Positions 7,565 through 17,166 of a stretch of DNA of 64,000 bases are shown here, one piece after another. Below the pieces are notes generated by a model that saw nothing but the letters and a program-made list of their open reading frames with translations, was not told the origin of the DNA and made no database searches. The first letter of the stretch is position 1. Each line of letters starts with the position of its first letter. The translations under genes and the position numbers were made by a program. This DNA comes from Deltaproteobacteria bacterium. Its GTDB lineage: Bacteria; Desulfobacterota; Binatia; UTPRO1. Where the stretch lies: contig JADLHM010000046.1 of NCBI GenBank assembly GCA_020848745.1, positions 18,799 to 82,798 of the forward strand, written 5' to 3'.

Positions 7565-9424
7565 TCACTCGGTCCGGACGATGAAGTAGTGGTCGTTGTC
7601 GTTGTTCGCGTTGTTCTTCCAGCTGTTGAAATCCGTATTCTCGTAGGGGCTGGTCCCGGGAGCCGAAGCACCCCAACGCACCTGTCCACCACCGACGGTG
7701 TCGTCGATCCCGACGATCCAGAAGACCCCGGCCGGCGTCGGCTTGTTCGACGTCCACCCGACGGTGACCTCCTCGCCTCTACTCGGCGTTCCGCAATCTC
7801 CGGTGCCTGCGTCCATGATCGCGAGCGTGTCGACCGTGAAGCCATCGGAGTCGCCGCCGATCTGTTGATCCGGGCAGTACGGAGTGCCGCCAGGGCAGCC
7901 GGTGGTCTTGTCGCTCCAGATCTCGAAGTGGATGGTGCCGGTCACGGTCCCGTCTTGTCGTCCGAGACAGAGACCGAGCTCGGCAATCGTCAGCGACGCG
8001 GCATTGTTGATGCGCTGCCGAACGACGGTCGTAGGCGGCGTCTCATCGGGAAGGTCGATCCCCCAGTAGTCGCCGAGCGTGGGCGTACTGACGATCGTGT
8101 CAGTGGGAGCGGTCGGCGTCGGCGTCGGCGTCGGCGTCTCGGTCGCCGTCGGGGTCGCCGTGGGCGTCGCGGTCTCCGTGGGCGTCGCGGTCTCCGTGGG
8201 CGTCGGGGTCTCCGTGGGCGTCGCGGTCTCCGTGGGCGTCGGGGTCGCCGTGGGCGTCGCGGTCTCCGTGGGCGTCGCGGTCTCCGTGGGCGTCGGGGTC
8301 TCCGTGGGCGTCGCGGTCTCCGTGGGCGTCGCGGTCTCCGTGGGCGTCGCGGTCTCCGTGGGTGTCGCGGTCTCCGTGGGTGTCGCGGTCTCCGTGGGTG
8401 TCTCCGTCGGCGTCGGTGTTTCGGTCGCGCTCGTGGTCGGCGTCGGAGTCTCGGCGACCGTCGCCGTCGGCGTCGGTTCGACAACGCCATTGCAGACCAC
8501 TGGGTAGGGCGACACGAAGGCCGGCACGGCGCTCCGATCGGAACAGTCCACCGCGTAGGCATTGATGCAGTCGACGCAGTCAACGAGATCGGCGAGCGTG
8601 GTGACCGCCCCGTCGCACACCTCCCCGGCGGGGGTCGTGGCGGTTGGACACTGCGTGGCGAACCCGATGGCGGCCGGGGTGAGATCCCCCACGCCGTTGC
8701 ACAGCTTGTCGGCGCCGCCGCACGCCTTGCAGATGGCAGCGCGCTTCTTGGTTTCGGCTTTCGCGATCGCCGCGGCCGCCTTGCCGTCACCCGGAATGGG
8801 GCAGGGATTGGTCGCCTTCTCGGCGTTCACCGCCGTCCAGCACTTCGCGAGCGCCTTTGATCTCGCGGCGAAGAACGCCGCGGTCGCCTTGCCGATCGCT
8901 ACCTGACACTTGTTCAGGTCCTTCTCGGTCTTGGGGTTGCTCGGAACGAACTCGTCGTACGAGATGCCGACGGCGCGATCCGCCGCCGCTTCCCCGATGC
9001 ACGTCACGCACGCTGCAACGTCGGCACAATTGGCGATCGCGCCATTGCAGGATCCGTCCTCGAAGTTCGGGCAGGATCCGACGTTCCAGCCGATCTCGAC
9101 GAGCGTATCGTCGTCGGCCGTCCCGCAGATCTTGTCCTTGCCGCCGCAGGCTTTGGCGATGCTCGATTCCAACTTCGCCGCCGCCTTCGCTATTGCCGGA
9201 CCGACCTTGGGGTCGGCGTGGCAGTCTCCCGCCGGCAGCTTGCCCCTCACCATCGCCTCTTCGCACTTGACGAGGGCTTTCGCCTTCGCCCGGACGAATA
9301 CGGCTCCCGCCTTCACGATCGCCGCTTTGCACTTCTGCGCATCGGCGTGCGCCAGCGTTCCGTGGGTAACGACCAGCACGACGACGGCGACGACAAACCT
9401 CCGTGGAACAAACAAGCCGGACAT
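7565..9424 (-). CDS. Secreted Cys-rich protein with duplicated domain, Thr-Pro-Glu linker and C-terminal beta domain
   Basis: 619 aa. ATG 9424 has AGGAGG just upstream. A signal peptide (about 1-27) is followed by two related Cys-rich repeats (about 28-150 and 155-310), each with a K-C-x3-I/V start, ACGGKDKIC or ACGGADKLC, and a C-x2-C near the end ([16 protein letters not shown]). Residues about 315-445 are a low-complexity linker of Thr-Pro-Thr-Glu/Ala units. The last 175 residues look like a beta-sandwich ([30 protein letters not shown]). It is probably an exported or surface protein with disulfides or bound metal. No family name is secure. Confidence 0.75.
   Translation of the reverse strand: MSGLFVPRRFVVAVVVLVVTHGTLAHADAQKCKAAIVKAGAVFVRAKAKALVKCEEAMVRGKLPAGDCHADPKVGPAIAKAAAKLESSIAKACGGKDKICGTADDDTLVEIGWNVGSCPNFEDGSCNGAIANCADVAACVTCIGEAAADRAVGISYDEFVPSNPKTEKDLNKCQVAIGKATAAFFAARSKALAKCWTAVNAEKATNPCPIPGDGKAAAAIAKAETKKRAAICKACGGADKLCNGVGDLTPAAIGFATQCPTATTPAGEVCDGAVTTLADLVDCVDCINAYAVDCSDRSAVPAFVSPYPVVCNGVVEPTPTATVAETPTPTTSATETPTPTETPTETATPTETATPTETATPTETATPTETATPTETPTPTETATPTETATPTATPTPTETATPTETPTPTETATPTETATPTATPTATETPTPTPTPTAPTDTIVSTPTLGDYWGIDLPDETPPTTVVRQRINNAASLTIAELGLCLGRQDGTVTGTIHFEIWSDKTTGCPGGTPYCPDQQIGGDSDGFTVDTLAIMDAGTGDCGTPSRGEEVTVGWTSNKPTPAGVFWIVGIDDTVGGGQVRWGASAPGTSPYENTDFNSWKNNANNDNDHYFIVRTE
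8112..8475 (-). repeat. Tandem repeat encoding the Thr-Pro-Glu linker
   Basis: About 360 bases built from an imperfect 18-base unit (plus strand gtctccgtgggcgtcgcg) with 6- and 12-base variants. It lies inside the gene at 7565-9424 and stays in frame, so length changes by slippage would alter only the linker. Both strands are open here, which creates long spurious frames on the plus strand. Confidence 0.85.
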
Positions 9425-9543
9425 GCCACCTCCTCGACCCAGCTGCCTCCGGCAAGAACGTGTAGGGTTGTTCGGCAGCGAAAGTTTCGATCCATATGCA
9501 GACACGCTCATGCGGGTGTCAAGTCGAACTCGCGCCCGCGCGG

Positions 9544-10002
9544 TCAGCAACTCGACCCCGGCACCGGTGAATCGACCACGAGCGTGAGCGGCCCGTCGTT
9601 CACGAAACGCACATGCATGTGCGCTCCGAAGCGTCCGCTGGCGACGGAGCGAACCCGGGCGCGCAACTCGTCGACGAAGCGCGCAAACAACGCGGCGGCC
9701 GCACCGGCAGCCATCGCGCGATCATAGGATGGCCGGCGCCCTTTGCCACAGTCCGCGAGGAGCGTGAACTGCGAAATCGCGAGAAGCTCGCCATCCGCCT
9801 CGATCACGCTCCGCTGCGTCGACGAGGACGGATCGTCGAAGAGACGGAGCCCGACGATCTTGCGCGCCATCCACGCAACGTCGGACTCGCCATCGTCGCG
9901 TCCGAGGCCCGCCAGTACCAGCAGACCGGTCCCGATACGCCCGACGGACTCGCCGGCGACGGTCACCTCCGCCTCACGGACGCGCTGGATCACGACGCGC
10001 AT
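9544..10002 (-). CDS. dtd: D-aminoacyl-tRNA deacylase
   Basis: 152 aa, the normal Dtd length. It begins [18 protein letters not shown], contains the family SQFTL motif ([18 protein letters not shown]) and ends with [12 protein letters not shown], the Dtd variant of the NGPVT motif. The enzyme removes D-amino acids, and glycine mischarged on tRNA-Ala, from tRNA in the cytoplasm. It is transcribed divergently from the hopanoid-linked run at 10087. No alternative assignment is likely. Confidence 0.93.
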   Translation of the reverse strand: MRVVIQRVREAEVTVAGESVGRIGTGLLVLAGLGRDDGESDVAWMARKIVGLRLFDDPSSSTQRSVIEADGELLAISQFTLLADCGKGRRPSYDRAMAAGAAAALFARFVDELRARVRSVASGRFGAHMHVRFVNDGPLTLVVDSPVPGSSC

Positions 10003-10086
10003 CGGGCCGCGCCGCAGGTCGCTTGCCGGACGGACACGCCCCAGCTAGGAGAGCGTCCCCCCACCATGCTCCCCCGGCACTGAGCG

Positions 10087-10944
10087 ATGGATTTCGTCGC
10101 CCGCATTCTCGGCATGGTCGTCCTCCGGCCGTACGTATTCGTGTTCTTCACGCTGTACCTGGTGGTCGCCGTCAAGCGCCTGGGATGGCGACGCACGGCG
10201 ATCTTTTCGTTGATCGCGTACGTCGTCGCGTTCGCGGCGGAGTTCTCCTCGACACGGAACGGATTCCCGTTCGGCCTGTACCACTACATCGACGTGACGC
10301 GCGACCGCGAGCTCTGGATCAGCAACGTCCCGTTCTGGGATTCCTTGTCGTTCACTTTTCTCTGCTATCTCGGATGGCGTCTCGGTGTGCTCGTCCACGC
10401 ACCGGTTTCGCTCGAACGCGGCGATGCGCAGGTACTCGAGACCCGTGAGATCGCCACCTCCTGGCGCGCCTGCCTCACCGGCGCGCTGCTGATGACGTGG
10501 CTCGACGTCGTCATCGATCCCCTCACGGTGCACGGCGATCGCTGGTTCTTGGGCCGCATGTACTACTATCCCGAAGGGGGCGTCTATTTTGGCGTGCCGC
10601 TCAGCAATTTCGCCGGCTGGTTCCTGGTCGGCGTGGTCACGATCAGGGCGTTCCAGGTCTGGGAGCTCCGTTTCGGCCAGGGGCACGATCGCCGCGGCAG
10701 GCGGCACGTCCGTTACAGCGCATGGCTCGAGCCGCTCGTGTACCTCGGCATCCTCCTCTTCAATCTGGGTCTGACGTTCTGGATCGGCGAGCGACTGCTC
10801 GGTACGGTCGGCACGATGATGTACGTGCCGATCATCGTGCTCTTCGTCCTGCACGTCCGCGATCCGCGCCGGCGGGCGACCGACGTCGAGGTGGAGGCAC
10901 ACCGACGCGGCCAACCGCGCCCCGGCGAACGCTACGCGTCATGA
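10087..10944 (+). CDS. CruF-like (DUF422) carotenoid/terpenoid membrane protein
   Basis: 285 aa with about seven transmembrane helices. It shows the family pattern: AAEFSSTRNGFPFGLYHY, ISNVPFWDSLSFTFLCYLGW, MTWLDVVIDPLTVHGDRW and FGVPLSNFAGWFLVG. Members such as CruF hydrate or modify C50 and gamma-carotene end groups. Here the gene is fused by ATGA overlap to a hopanoid-type phosphorylase and is followed by HpnH, so it may act on hopanoids or another triterpenoid rather than a carotenoid. Family membership is confident; substrate is open. Confidence 0.8.
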   Translation: MDFVARILGMVVLRPYVFVFFTLYLVVAVKRLGWRRTAIFSLIAYVVAFAAEFSSTRNGFPFGLYHYIDVTRDRELWISNVPFWDSLSFTFLCYLGWRLGVLVHAPVSLERGDAQVLETREIATSWRACLTGALLMTWLDVVIDPLTVHGDRWFLGRMYYYPEGGVYFGVPLSNFAGWFLVGVVTIRAFQVWELRFGQGHDRRGRRHVRYSAWLEPLVYLGILLFNLGLTFWIGERLLGTVGTMMYVPIIVLFVLHVRDPRRRATDVEVEAHRRGQPRPGERYAS

Positions 10945-11672
10945 CGCGCGAATCCCTGGTCGTGGTGACCGCGGTTCGCACGGAAACGCGGGCGGTGCTG
11001 GAGGCGCTCCGGCACGTCCGTCGAGCCGACGTCCGCGGCCTGCGGATCTGGCAGGCGGAATCCCGCGGACGCCCCGTGACGCTCGTGCAGGCGGGGATCG
11101 GTCCCGCGCGGGCCCGACGTGCCCTCGAAGCCGTTTCGCCGCCGCATGGTCCCGTCCTGTCCATCGGCTTCGCCGGTGCGCTCGTTGCGGACGCGAAGCC
11201 GGGAGACGTCGCGCTGCCGAACTCCGTCCTCTGGGAGGGCCCTTCGAGCCTGCAGCGCTACGACGTTCCCGCGTCGTCATGGCGAAGGATCGACGCGCGC
11301 GTGGCCACGATGAATCTCGGCGCGACCCTACGCGGTCCGATGCTCTCGTCTTCCGTGATCGTCGCCTCCCCGGAAGAGAAGCGAGCCGCGAGCCGTCGGA
11401 CCGGTGCCGTGGCCGTGGAGATGGAAGCCGCGGGACTGGTTCCCGTTGCGTGCGAGCGTGGAGTCGATCTGCTCGTCGTCCGGACCATCCTCGACACCGC
11501 CGACGTCTCGTTGGCCGAGTTGCCGGCCGACCTCGACTCGAGCTGGAGCGCCCGAGCCGCGCTCCTCGGCCGTCCACGCGCTTGGCCCTCGGTCTGGGCC
11601 GTGGCGCGCCACATCCCGTGCGCCGCGCGGAACCTTCGTACGACCGTGGCGGCCGCCTTGACCGCCCTCTGA
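10941..11672 (+). CDS. hpnG: Hopanoid-associated nucleoside phosphorylase (HpnG-like)
   Basis: 243 aa, starting with an ATGA overlap on the preceding gene. It shows the purine nucleoside phosphorylase/MTA-SAH nucleosidase fold: LVVVTAVRTETRAVLEAL, VLSIGFAGAL and AVEMEAAGLVPVACERG (the M-E ribose-binding motif). In hopanoid pathways HpnG removes adenine from adenosylhopane to give phosphoribosylhopane. Position next to HpnH supports this over an ordinary nucleosidase. Confidence 0.82.
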   Translation: MTRESLVVVTAVRTETRAVLEALRHVRRADVRGLRIWQAESRGRPVTLVQAGIGPARARRALEAVSPPHGPVLSIGFAGALVADAKPGDVALPNSVLWEGPSSLQRYDVPASSWRRIDARVATMNLGATLRGPMLSSSVIVASPEEKRAASRRTGAVAVEMEAAGLVPVACERGVDLLVVRTILDTADVSLAELPADLDSSWSARAALLGRPRAWPSVWAVARHIPCAARNLRTTVAAALTAL

Positions 11673-11785
11673 CGAAGGTGATCACTGCGCCTCAGCTTGC
11701 CTGCCCCCCCCGACCGCCCGTATAGTCCAGCCGCCTGACCGCTCGGTCTGGAACCAACGGTCACCACCGGGGGGAGGGGGTCTCG

Positions 11786-12784
11786 ATGCGGTTTCCCGCA
11801 CACATCACGACCGACATGCTGAAGTGGCAGACCAGGAACTGGCTCAAGGGCAACAAGCGCTTTCCGGTCGTGCTGATGCTGGAGCCGCTGCATACCTGCA
11901 ATCTCGCCTGCCTCGGATGCTCGCCCGAAAGGTACAATGGCGACTTGAGCGACCGGCTCTCCCTCGAAGAATGCCTGCGCGCAGTCGACGACTCGGGCGC
12001 ACCGGTGGTCTCGATCTGCGGCGGCGAGCCGACCATCTACCCCGAGCTCACCGAACTCATCGCCGGCATCATCGACCGCAAGCGCCACATCTATCTCTGC
12101 ACCAACGGCCTCCTCCTCGATCGTTTCTTCAAGAAGAACACGCCGCACGAACGCCTCTCCGTGAACGTGCACCTCGACGGAATGGCCCGTACCCACGACA
12201 TGATCGTCGATCGCGGAGGTGTGTTCGACAAGGCGATCGAGATGCTCAAGCTCGGAAAGTCGCTCGGGTACCGGGTCTGCACCAATACGACGATCTATCG
12301 CGAAACGGCGATGCAAGAGATCGAGGAGATGCTGGAACTGCTCGACTCCATCGGCGTGGACGGCATGCTCCTCTCGCCCGGGTACCACTACGAAGTGCTT
12401 CCCGAGAAGCATTTTCTCTATCGCCACGAGGTCAACGAGAAGTTCAAACGCGTGATCGAGCTCTCCAGGCGCTACCGCCTCTACTCGACGCCGCTCTTCC
12501 TCGAGTTCGCCGCAGGGCTCCGCGACTACCCGTGCACCCCTTGGGGCAACGTCACGCGGACCCCGAAAGGATGGAAGGGCCCCTGCTACCTGATCGGCGA
12601 GAAATACTTCGAGACCTGGGACGCCTTCTGGAACGGCGTCGATTGGCCGTACTGGGAAACTCGACAGGATCATCGCTGCCGCGACTGTCTCATGCACAGC
12701 GGATTCGAGGCGTCGGTCGTCCGCAAGCTCGGCGAGAGCCGTCGCGACGTTTGGACGATGACGAAGTGGAATTTCCTCGGCTGA
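11786..12784 (+). CDS. hpnH: Radical SAM adenosylhopane synthase HpnH
   Basis: 332 aa. The radical SAM cluster is C38-x3-C42-x2-C45 in HTCNLACLGCSPE. Family-specific stretches include RLKGNKR-like LKGNKRFPVVLMLEP, APVVSICGGEPTIYPEL, LSPGYHYE and CTPWGNVTRTPKGWKGPCYL, with C-terminal Cys in RCRDCLMHSGFEA. HpnH adds 5'-deoxyadenosine to diploptene, the first step of extended hopanoid side chains. Its partner HpnG lies directly upstream. A GGGGGAGGGGG tract precedes the ATG. No squalene-hopene cyclase is in the window. Confidence 0.92.
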   Translation: MRFPAHITTDMLKWQTRNWLKGNKRFPVVLMLEPLHTCNLACLGCSPERYNGDLSDRLSLEECLRAVDDSGAPVVSICGGEPTIYPELTELIAGIIDRKRHIYLCTNGLLLDRFFKKNTPHERLSVNVHLDGMARTHDMIVDRGGVFDKAIEMLKLGKSLGYRVCTNTTIYRETAMQEIEEMLELLDSIGVDGMLLSPGYHYEVLPEKHFLYRHEVNEKFKRVIELSRRYRLYSTPLFLEFAAGLRDYPCTPWGNVTRTPKGWKGPCYLIGEKYFETWDAFWNGVDWPYWETRQDHRCRDCLMHSGFEASVVRKLGESRRDVWTMTKWNFLG

Positions 12785-12940
12785 GACCGAAGGACACGCC
12801 TGCGACATCGGGCGTCGGATTCGTGACGCCGACCCACCTTCGAGCGCGCCGATGCCTTCACCAACCGCGCGAAAACACGACGCCAGGCAGCATCGTCGTG
12901 GCGGCATGTGGGTTGCTGTCCGCTTCAGGAGACGCGGACC

Positions 12941-13717
12941 ATGCTCGCCACCCAGGCCCTCACCGACGCGCTCCAGGTCATCTACCGCGAAGCGCTACGC
13001 TCGCCGTGGATCTGTCTCAATGCCCTAAAGGATCCGACCTCGGCCCCGAATCGCCCGACCGCGGGTCGGGACGCCCCTCCGGTCCTGGTGCTCGGTGGAT
13101 TCCTGAGCCACCCGTACTACTACGCCCCGTTCGGACGGCTCCTCGGACAACAGGGATTTCTCGTCCACTACGACGAGGTGTTCAACGCCGCACCCTTCAA
13201 ACCGCACGTCAGAGCGCTCGGCGAACGGGCCGCGCGCATCGCCGAGGACGCAGGAAAGCCCATCCGCATCGTCGGCCACTCCCTCGGCGGTCTCCAGGCC
13301 ATCGCGCTCCTCGTCCAGCGCCCGGACGCGATCGAGCAGGTGATCACGGTCGCGAGCCCCATCGTCGGAGGAACCCCATGGCGTCCGCTCCAGCGGCTCG
13401 CCGAGCGCGTGCTCGACGTCCACGCGAGCGAGACCGAGGTGCTGCGGGAGGACCTGGGCCCGTATGCTCGGCGTGTTACGACGATCTCCTCGCCCCAGGA
13501 CCTCGTGGCGCCCCCCCCGGCATGCACCATCGACGGCGCGACGAACGTAGTCCTGAGCACCTTGCCGCGTCGGGACGAATCGCTCGCGAGCCACATCGGC
13601 GTCATCTTCATGGAGACGGTGGTCCAGATCGTCCTCGCGAGCCTGGCGCGGGCCGATGTGCAGAACCTGTCGGACGCTGCCGGGGATGCCGGCAGCCCGA
13701 CGGGCGGACTCGAATAA
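12941..13717 (+). CDS. Alpha/beta hydrolase, lipase-like
   Basis: 258 aa. The nucleophile elbow is GHSLGG (in RIVGHSLGGLQAIALL). The oxyanion region is VLVLGGFLSHPYYYAPF, the acid probably the Asp in ISSPQDLVAPP, and the catalytic His the one in ESLASHIGVIF. It has no signal peptide. AGGAG lies about ten bases before ATG 12941. It follows hpnH on the same strand after 156 bases and may hydrolyse a lipid or ester; the substrate is unknown. Several bacterial triacylglycerol lipases share this layout. Confidence 0.75.
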   Translation: MLATQALTDALQVIYREALRSPWICLNALKDPTSAPNRPTAGRDAPPVLVLGGFLSHPYYYAPFGRLLGQQGFLVHYDEVFNAAPFKPHVRALGERAARIAEDAGKPIRIVGHSLGGLQAIALLVQRPDAIEQVITVASPIVGGTPWRPLQRLAERVLDVHASETEVLREDLGPYARRVTTISSPQDLVAPPPACTIDGATNVVLSTLPRRDESLASHIGVIFMETVVQIVLASLARADVQNLSDAAGDAGSPTGGLE

Positions 13718-13857
13718 CGCCTCGTCGCCTCACGAGTTTTTCGGCACGCTCGACGCGGAACCCGTCTTGACTCCCCGGAAGCCTTTGGGAACAATCCGCG
13801 CCCGTCACGATTCCACGACCCGGCAAACCCATTCGATCGAAGCTTCGAGGAGGATTC

Positions 13858-14301
13858 ATGCGATTCTCGTTCTGGACGAGTGTCGGCGCACTCGCGGTGC
13901 TCAGCGTGGCTTCTTGTACGCCTGGCGAGAACAAGACGGTCGCGGCTCCCAGCCCGGCGGTCGCGTCGCCTGCGCAAGCTCCGGTCGCAGCCACGGCTCC
14001 TTCGCCGCCCGAAGTCGCCGCCGAAGCCGAGGAAGGCGACGAGATCTTGATGGTGTGGGCTGAGGCCGAGCCGGACGAGGGTGCGCCCCCGCTCGAAGTG
14101 CAGTTGAAGGCGGACGTCTCGGGCGGCGTCGGCGACCGCAAGATCAAGTGGGAATTCGGCGACGGCTCGCCCGCCAGCAGCGAGATGAACCCGAAGCATC
14201 GGTACGAGAAAGCCGGGACCTTCCGGGCGTCGGTCGAAGTCTCCGACGCGAGCGGCGACTCGGATTCGGACTACGTCGATATCGAGATCGCCGCGGAGTA
14301 G
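13858..14301 (+). CDS. PKD-domain lipoprotein
   Basis: 147 aa. The signal peptide ends in the lipobox LSVASC (Cys at about 20), so the protein is lipid-anchored. An Ala/Pro-rich spacer follows, then one PKD domain with KWEFGDGSPAS and HRYEKAGTFRASVEVSD. GAGGAGG lies just ahead of ATG 13858. PKD domains mediate surface or protein contacts. The gene converges on gspB, and no partner is evident. Confidence 0.8.
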   Translation: MRFSFWTSVGALAVLSVASCTPGENKTVAAPSPAVASPAQAPVAATAPSPPEVAAEAEEGDEILMVWAEAEPDEGAPPLEVQLKADVSGGVGDRKIKWEFGDGSPASSEMNPKHRYEKAGTFRASVEVSDASGDSDSDYVDIEIAAE

Positions 14302-14315
14302 GGAGTCGCCGGTCC

Positions 14316-15242
14316 TCAGTGCCGCGGGCGGATCACGAACGTCGTACCCTCGCGCTTGAACTGAACGCCCGTCGGCGTGATCGCCGCGACGGTGAGACCG
14401 GCCGCCACTTCACCTTCGTGCACCCGCTGCGTCGGTGCACCGTCGATACTGATAAAAGCGAAACGACGGGCAGGGTCCGACGACCACTGCAGGAAGCTGA
14501 GAGCGACCTTCGGCGCGCCCGGAGGTGACCGTCCCGTATCGAAGAGAGCCTCAGCCGGGGTTTCCGGCTCGGCCGCTGGTTCCGGTGCTTCCTCGACTTG
14601 CGGCTCCGGTGGCGCCATTACCGGCGGCAGCGCCGCGAGTTCCTGATCAGCAGGCGCCGCCTGGCGTGGGATCTCCGCGGGTGCCTGGTTCACGGCCGGG
14701 CCCGCCTCTCGAATGGCGTCACGCGCAGGCCCGAAAGGAGAGGGCTCGAGTACCGATCCTTTGTCGGCGGCCGCCAATGCCGCGGGCTGCGACGGCGGTG
14801 GTATCGGACGGGCGACCTCCGCGGGCGGAGTCGTGTCACGCGTTCTCGACGGCGGCACTCCCGTTGGCGGCTGAGCCGCGACCGGTGGCGGTGCAGGCGC
14901 AACCTCCACCTTGGGTGCTTCCGCTTTCGCAGGCTCTGCCGCGACCGGCGCGGGCGGCTCCTGCGCAGGTGGCTCGACGCGTCCGGGAGCGCGCGGCACG
15001 ACGATCTCCGGGGCCGGTGGCGGCATGGGCAACGCAGCGACCTCGACTGTCGGCTCGCTCGTCACCCAACTGAGTAGCGCGCCCCCGCCGAACCCCACCA
15101 CGGCACAGCCCAGGATGGCGGCGATCGGGAAGGGTCGCCGGCGGCGGACCGCCGGTGAGACCGCCGGTCCCTCGAGCGTCGGTTCACCCGCCGGGTCGCG
15201 ATCGCGCTCGACCTTCCGGAGCGCATCGAGGATCGTGCTCAT
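14316..15242 (-). CDS. gspB: Type II secretion accessory protein GspB
   Basis: 308 aa. The short cytoplasmic N-terminus MSTILDALRKVERDR is characteristic of GspB/ExeB. A transmembrane helix follows (about 38-60), then a long Pro/Ala periplasmic stretch, then the GspB domain: LSFLQWSSDPARRFAFISID, VHEGEVAAGLTVAAITPTGV and FVIRPRH. GspB works with GspA to place the GspD secretin through the peptidoglycan. It lies directly downstream of gspA (46-base gap), so both are probably one operon. Confidence 0.88.
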   Translation of the reverse strand: MSTILDALRKVERDRDPAGEPTLEGPAVSPAVRRRRPFPIAAILGCAVVGFGGGALLSWVTSEPTVEVAALPMPPPAPEIVVPRAPGRVEPPAQEPPAPVAAEPAKAEAPKVEVAPAPPPVAAQPPTGVPPSRTRDTTPPAEVARPIPPPSQPAALAAADKGSVLEPSPFGPARDAIREAGPAVNQAPAEIPRQAAPADQELAALPPVMAPPEPQVEEAPEPAAEPETPAEALFDTGRSPPGAPKVALSFLQWSSDPARRFAFISIDGAPTQRVHEGEVAAGLTVAAITPTGVQFKREGTTFVIRPRH

Positions 15243-15288
15243 CGAGCATCATCCTTCGTTCCGGATCGTCGTCTCATCGGCCTCGAAG

Positions 15289-17103
15289 TCATGTGCCCCC
15301 GCTCAGGCGTGGGTGTCGATAGTCGGCAAGCGCTCCGTATAGAACGATCTTGGTCAAAGGACCCACGATACCATCGGGGGCAAGGCGGTGCGAACGCTGG
15401 AAGCGGGCAACGGCTTCACTCGTACCGGCATCGTACGTCAGAGACGGCGCGTCCGGATAGACACCCACCCGCGCGAGGAGCTGCTGGAGCCGGCGAACCT
15501 CCGGTCCACGACTGCCAGGCACCAGGCGCGAGGAAAAGCCTTCGAAGTCCCGCCAGAAGACGTGCGCATCGCCGAGCCATACGCGATCGAGGTCCGGAGC
15601 GCTCAACATCGTCCCCATGTCGCCGAACCGTACGATGACGTTGGGACCGGCTACACCACCCAGCAACGCGAAACGACGCTGCCCGCTGTCCGGGAGCGAG
15701 AACTCCAAGATCGCCGGCAGGTTCATCATCGCGAGCCGCGACAGGGTCCCGCTGGTCGGGAGATACCGGAGACCCCGGCGCGTCGCGATCGCTTGCAGAT
15801 CGAGCCGCGCGCCGGAGCGCTCCTCCGGACGAAGCGGGTCGACCCCCCACGCGGCGAGGAGGCTCGTCGTGGCCGCCACCGCGGTCGCGTGATGATCGAC
15901 CGCTGCCAAGGCCGCCCAGAAGGCCATCGGTCCGTCGGTCACCGACGCGGGGGCCGCTCCCGTCTCGACCTCGGCAGCCGGAGACTCCGGTTCACTCGTA
16001 GGCTCCGACGGGATCGCCGCAGGCGCCGATCCCTGCTCGGGGGTGACCTCGATGGCTGGGGTCGCAGACGCCACGGGGGTCTCGCTCTCGGAAGGAGCGG
16101 GAAGTGGAGTCGAGGTCGCCGGCGGGGGCGCGGCGGTCGGCGTCACGGTCGGCGTCGTCGCGACGGCATCCGCCATCCACATGTCGCCCGCGGGCCGCAA
16201 CAGCGCCACTGCCGCCCCCAGACCAGCGGCCAGCGCGACGCCGGCCGCAAGGGCCACACGCAACGACCGATGACGCCGCGCGCCGGGCCCGGCGTCGTCG
16301 GTGCGCAACTCGGCGATAACGTGTCGCATCAGCGCGGCGCTGATCACGCGCTGTTCCCGCGTGTAGCCGGCCAGCAGCGCGCGATGCGCGGCGATGTTGA
16401 TGAGCCGCGGCACGCCGCCGGAATATCGATAGACGAGGCGCACCGCGCCAGGCGAGAAGATGTCCGCCGTCGATGGCCCCCCGGCGATCCGGAGGCGATG
16501 CGCGATGTAGCGCGCCGTCTCCGCCCGATCGAGGGGCTCCAAATGCCACCGCACCGTGATGCGTTGGTTGAGTTGTGCGAGCTCGGGACGCCCGAGTAGC
16601 AGCTTCAGCTCGGGCTGGCCGACCAGGACGATCTGCAAGAGCTTCGTCGTCTCCGTCTCGAGGTTGGACAGCAGCCGCAGCTGCTCGAGCGTGGCGGGCG
16701 GAAGGTTTTGCGCCTCGTCGACGATGACGACCACGCGCTTCCCGGCGAGCTTCTGCGCCACCAAGAACGGGTTGAGCTCGTCGACGAGTTCCTTCTTACT
16801 GCTGGATGACGCGGGGATCGAGAACTCGCTGTTGATGGTCTGCAGAAGCTCGAGATCCGAGAGCGCCGGATTGAAAATGTAGCCGACGATCGTGTTCGCT
16901 TCGAGATCCCGAAGGAGCGCACGCAGCAGCGTCGTCTTCCCCGTCCCGATGTCCCCCGTAACGGCGATGAATCCCGTCCCCTCGCGGATCCCGAACAACA
17001 GATGACCGAGCGCCTCACGATGGTGCGTGCTGAGGTACAGATAGTGCGGGTCGGGCGTGAGTCGAAACGGGGGCTCGCTCAGGCCGTAGAAAGCTTCGTA
17101 CAT
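15289..17103 (-). CDS. gspA: GspA/ExeA-family AAA ATPase with C-terminal peptidoglycan-binding domain
   Basis: 604 aa. Starts MYEAFYGLSEPPFRLTPDP, the typical GspA opening. Walker A is GDIGTGKTT (50-58), Walker B VVVIVDEAQNL (about 124-134), with a sensor-like SGGVPRLINIAAHRALL. A transmembrane helix at about 283-303 is followed by a Thr/Pro/Ala-rich periplasmic spacer, a C39-peptidase-like region without obvious catalysis, and a terminal peptidoglycan-binding repeat (LVPGSRGPEVRRLQQLL to GIVGPLTKIVLYG). It partners with GspB to assemble the type II secretin. No other gsp genes are present. Confidence 0.9.
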   Translation of the reverse strand: MYEAFYGLSEPPFRLTPDPHYLYLSTHHREALGHLLFGIREGTGFIAVTGDIGTGKTTLLRALLRDLEANTIVGYIFNPALSDLELLQTINSEFSIPASSSSKKELVDELNPFLVAQKLAGKRVVVIVDEAQNLPPATLEQLRLLSNLETETTKLLQIVLVGQPELKLLLGRPELAQLNQRITVRWHLEPLDRAETARYIAHRLRIAGGPSTADIFSPGAVRLVYRYSGGVPRLINIAAHRALLAGYTREQRVISAALMRHVIAELRTDDAGPGARRHRSLRVALAAGVALAAGLGAAVALLRPAGDMWMADAVATTPTVTPTAAPPPATSTPLPAPSESETPVASATPAIEVTPEQGSAPAAIPSEPTSEPESPAAEVETGAAPASVTDGPMAFWAALAAVDHHATAVAATTSLLAAWGVDPLRPEERSGARLDLQAIATRRGLRYLPTSGTLSRLAMMNLPAILEFSLPDSGQRRFALLGGVAGPNVIVRFGDMGTMLSAPDLDRVWLGDAHVFWRDFEGFSSRLVPGSRGPEVRRLQQLLARVGVYPDAPSLTYDAGTSEAVARFQRSHRLAPDGIVGPLTKIVLYGALADYRHPRLSGGT

Positions 17104-17166
17104 TCGCGAGCGATCCTCGGATACGCGCCCGACATTTTCAAGCCGCTGACGTCTCGAGGCGTCGGG

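Noticed and set aside
8112..8475. Regular repeats that might suggest a CRISPR array
   Set aside because: Units are contiguous 18-mers without unique spacers, stay in frame and encode Thr-Pro-Glu; no cas genes.
7589..8860. Long plus-strand frame rich in Arg-Gly through the repeat region
   Set aside because: It is the antisense of the Thr-Pro-Glu linker gene; its composition is pure low-complexity Arg/Gly, and the minus-strand gene has a signal peptide, ribosome site and Cys pattern.
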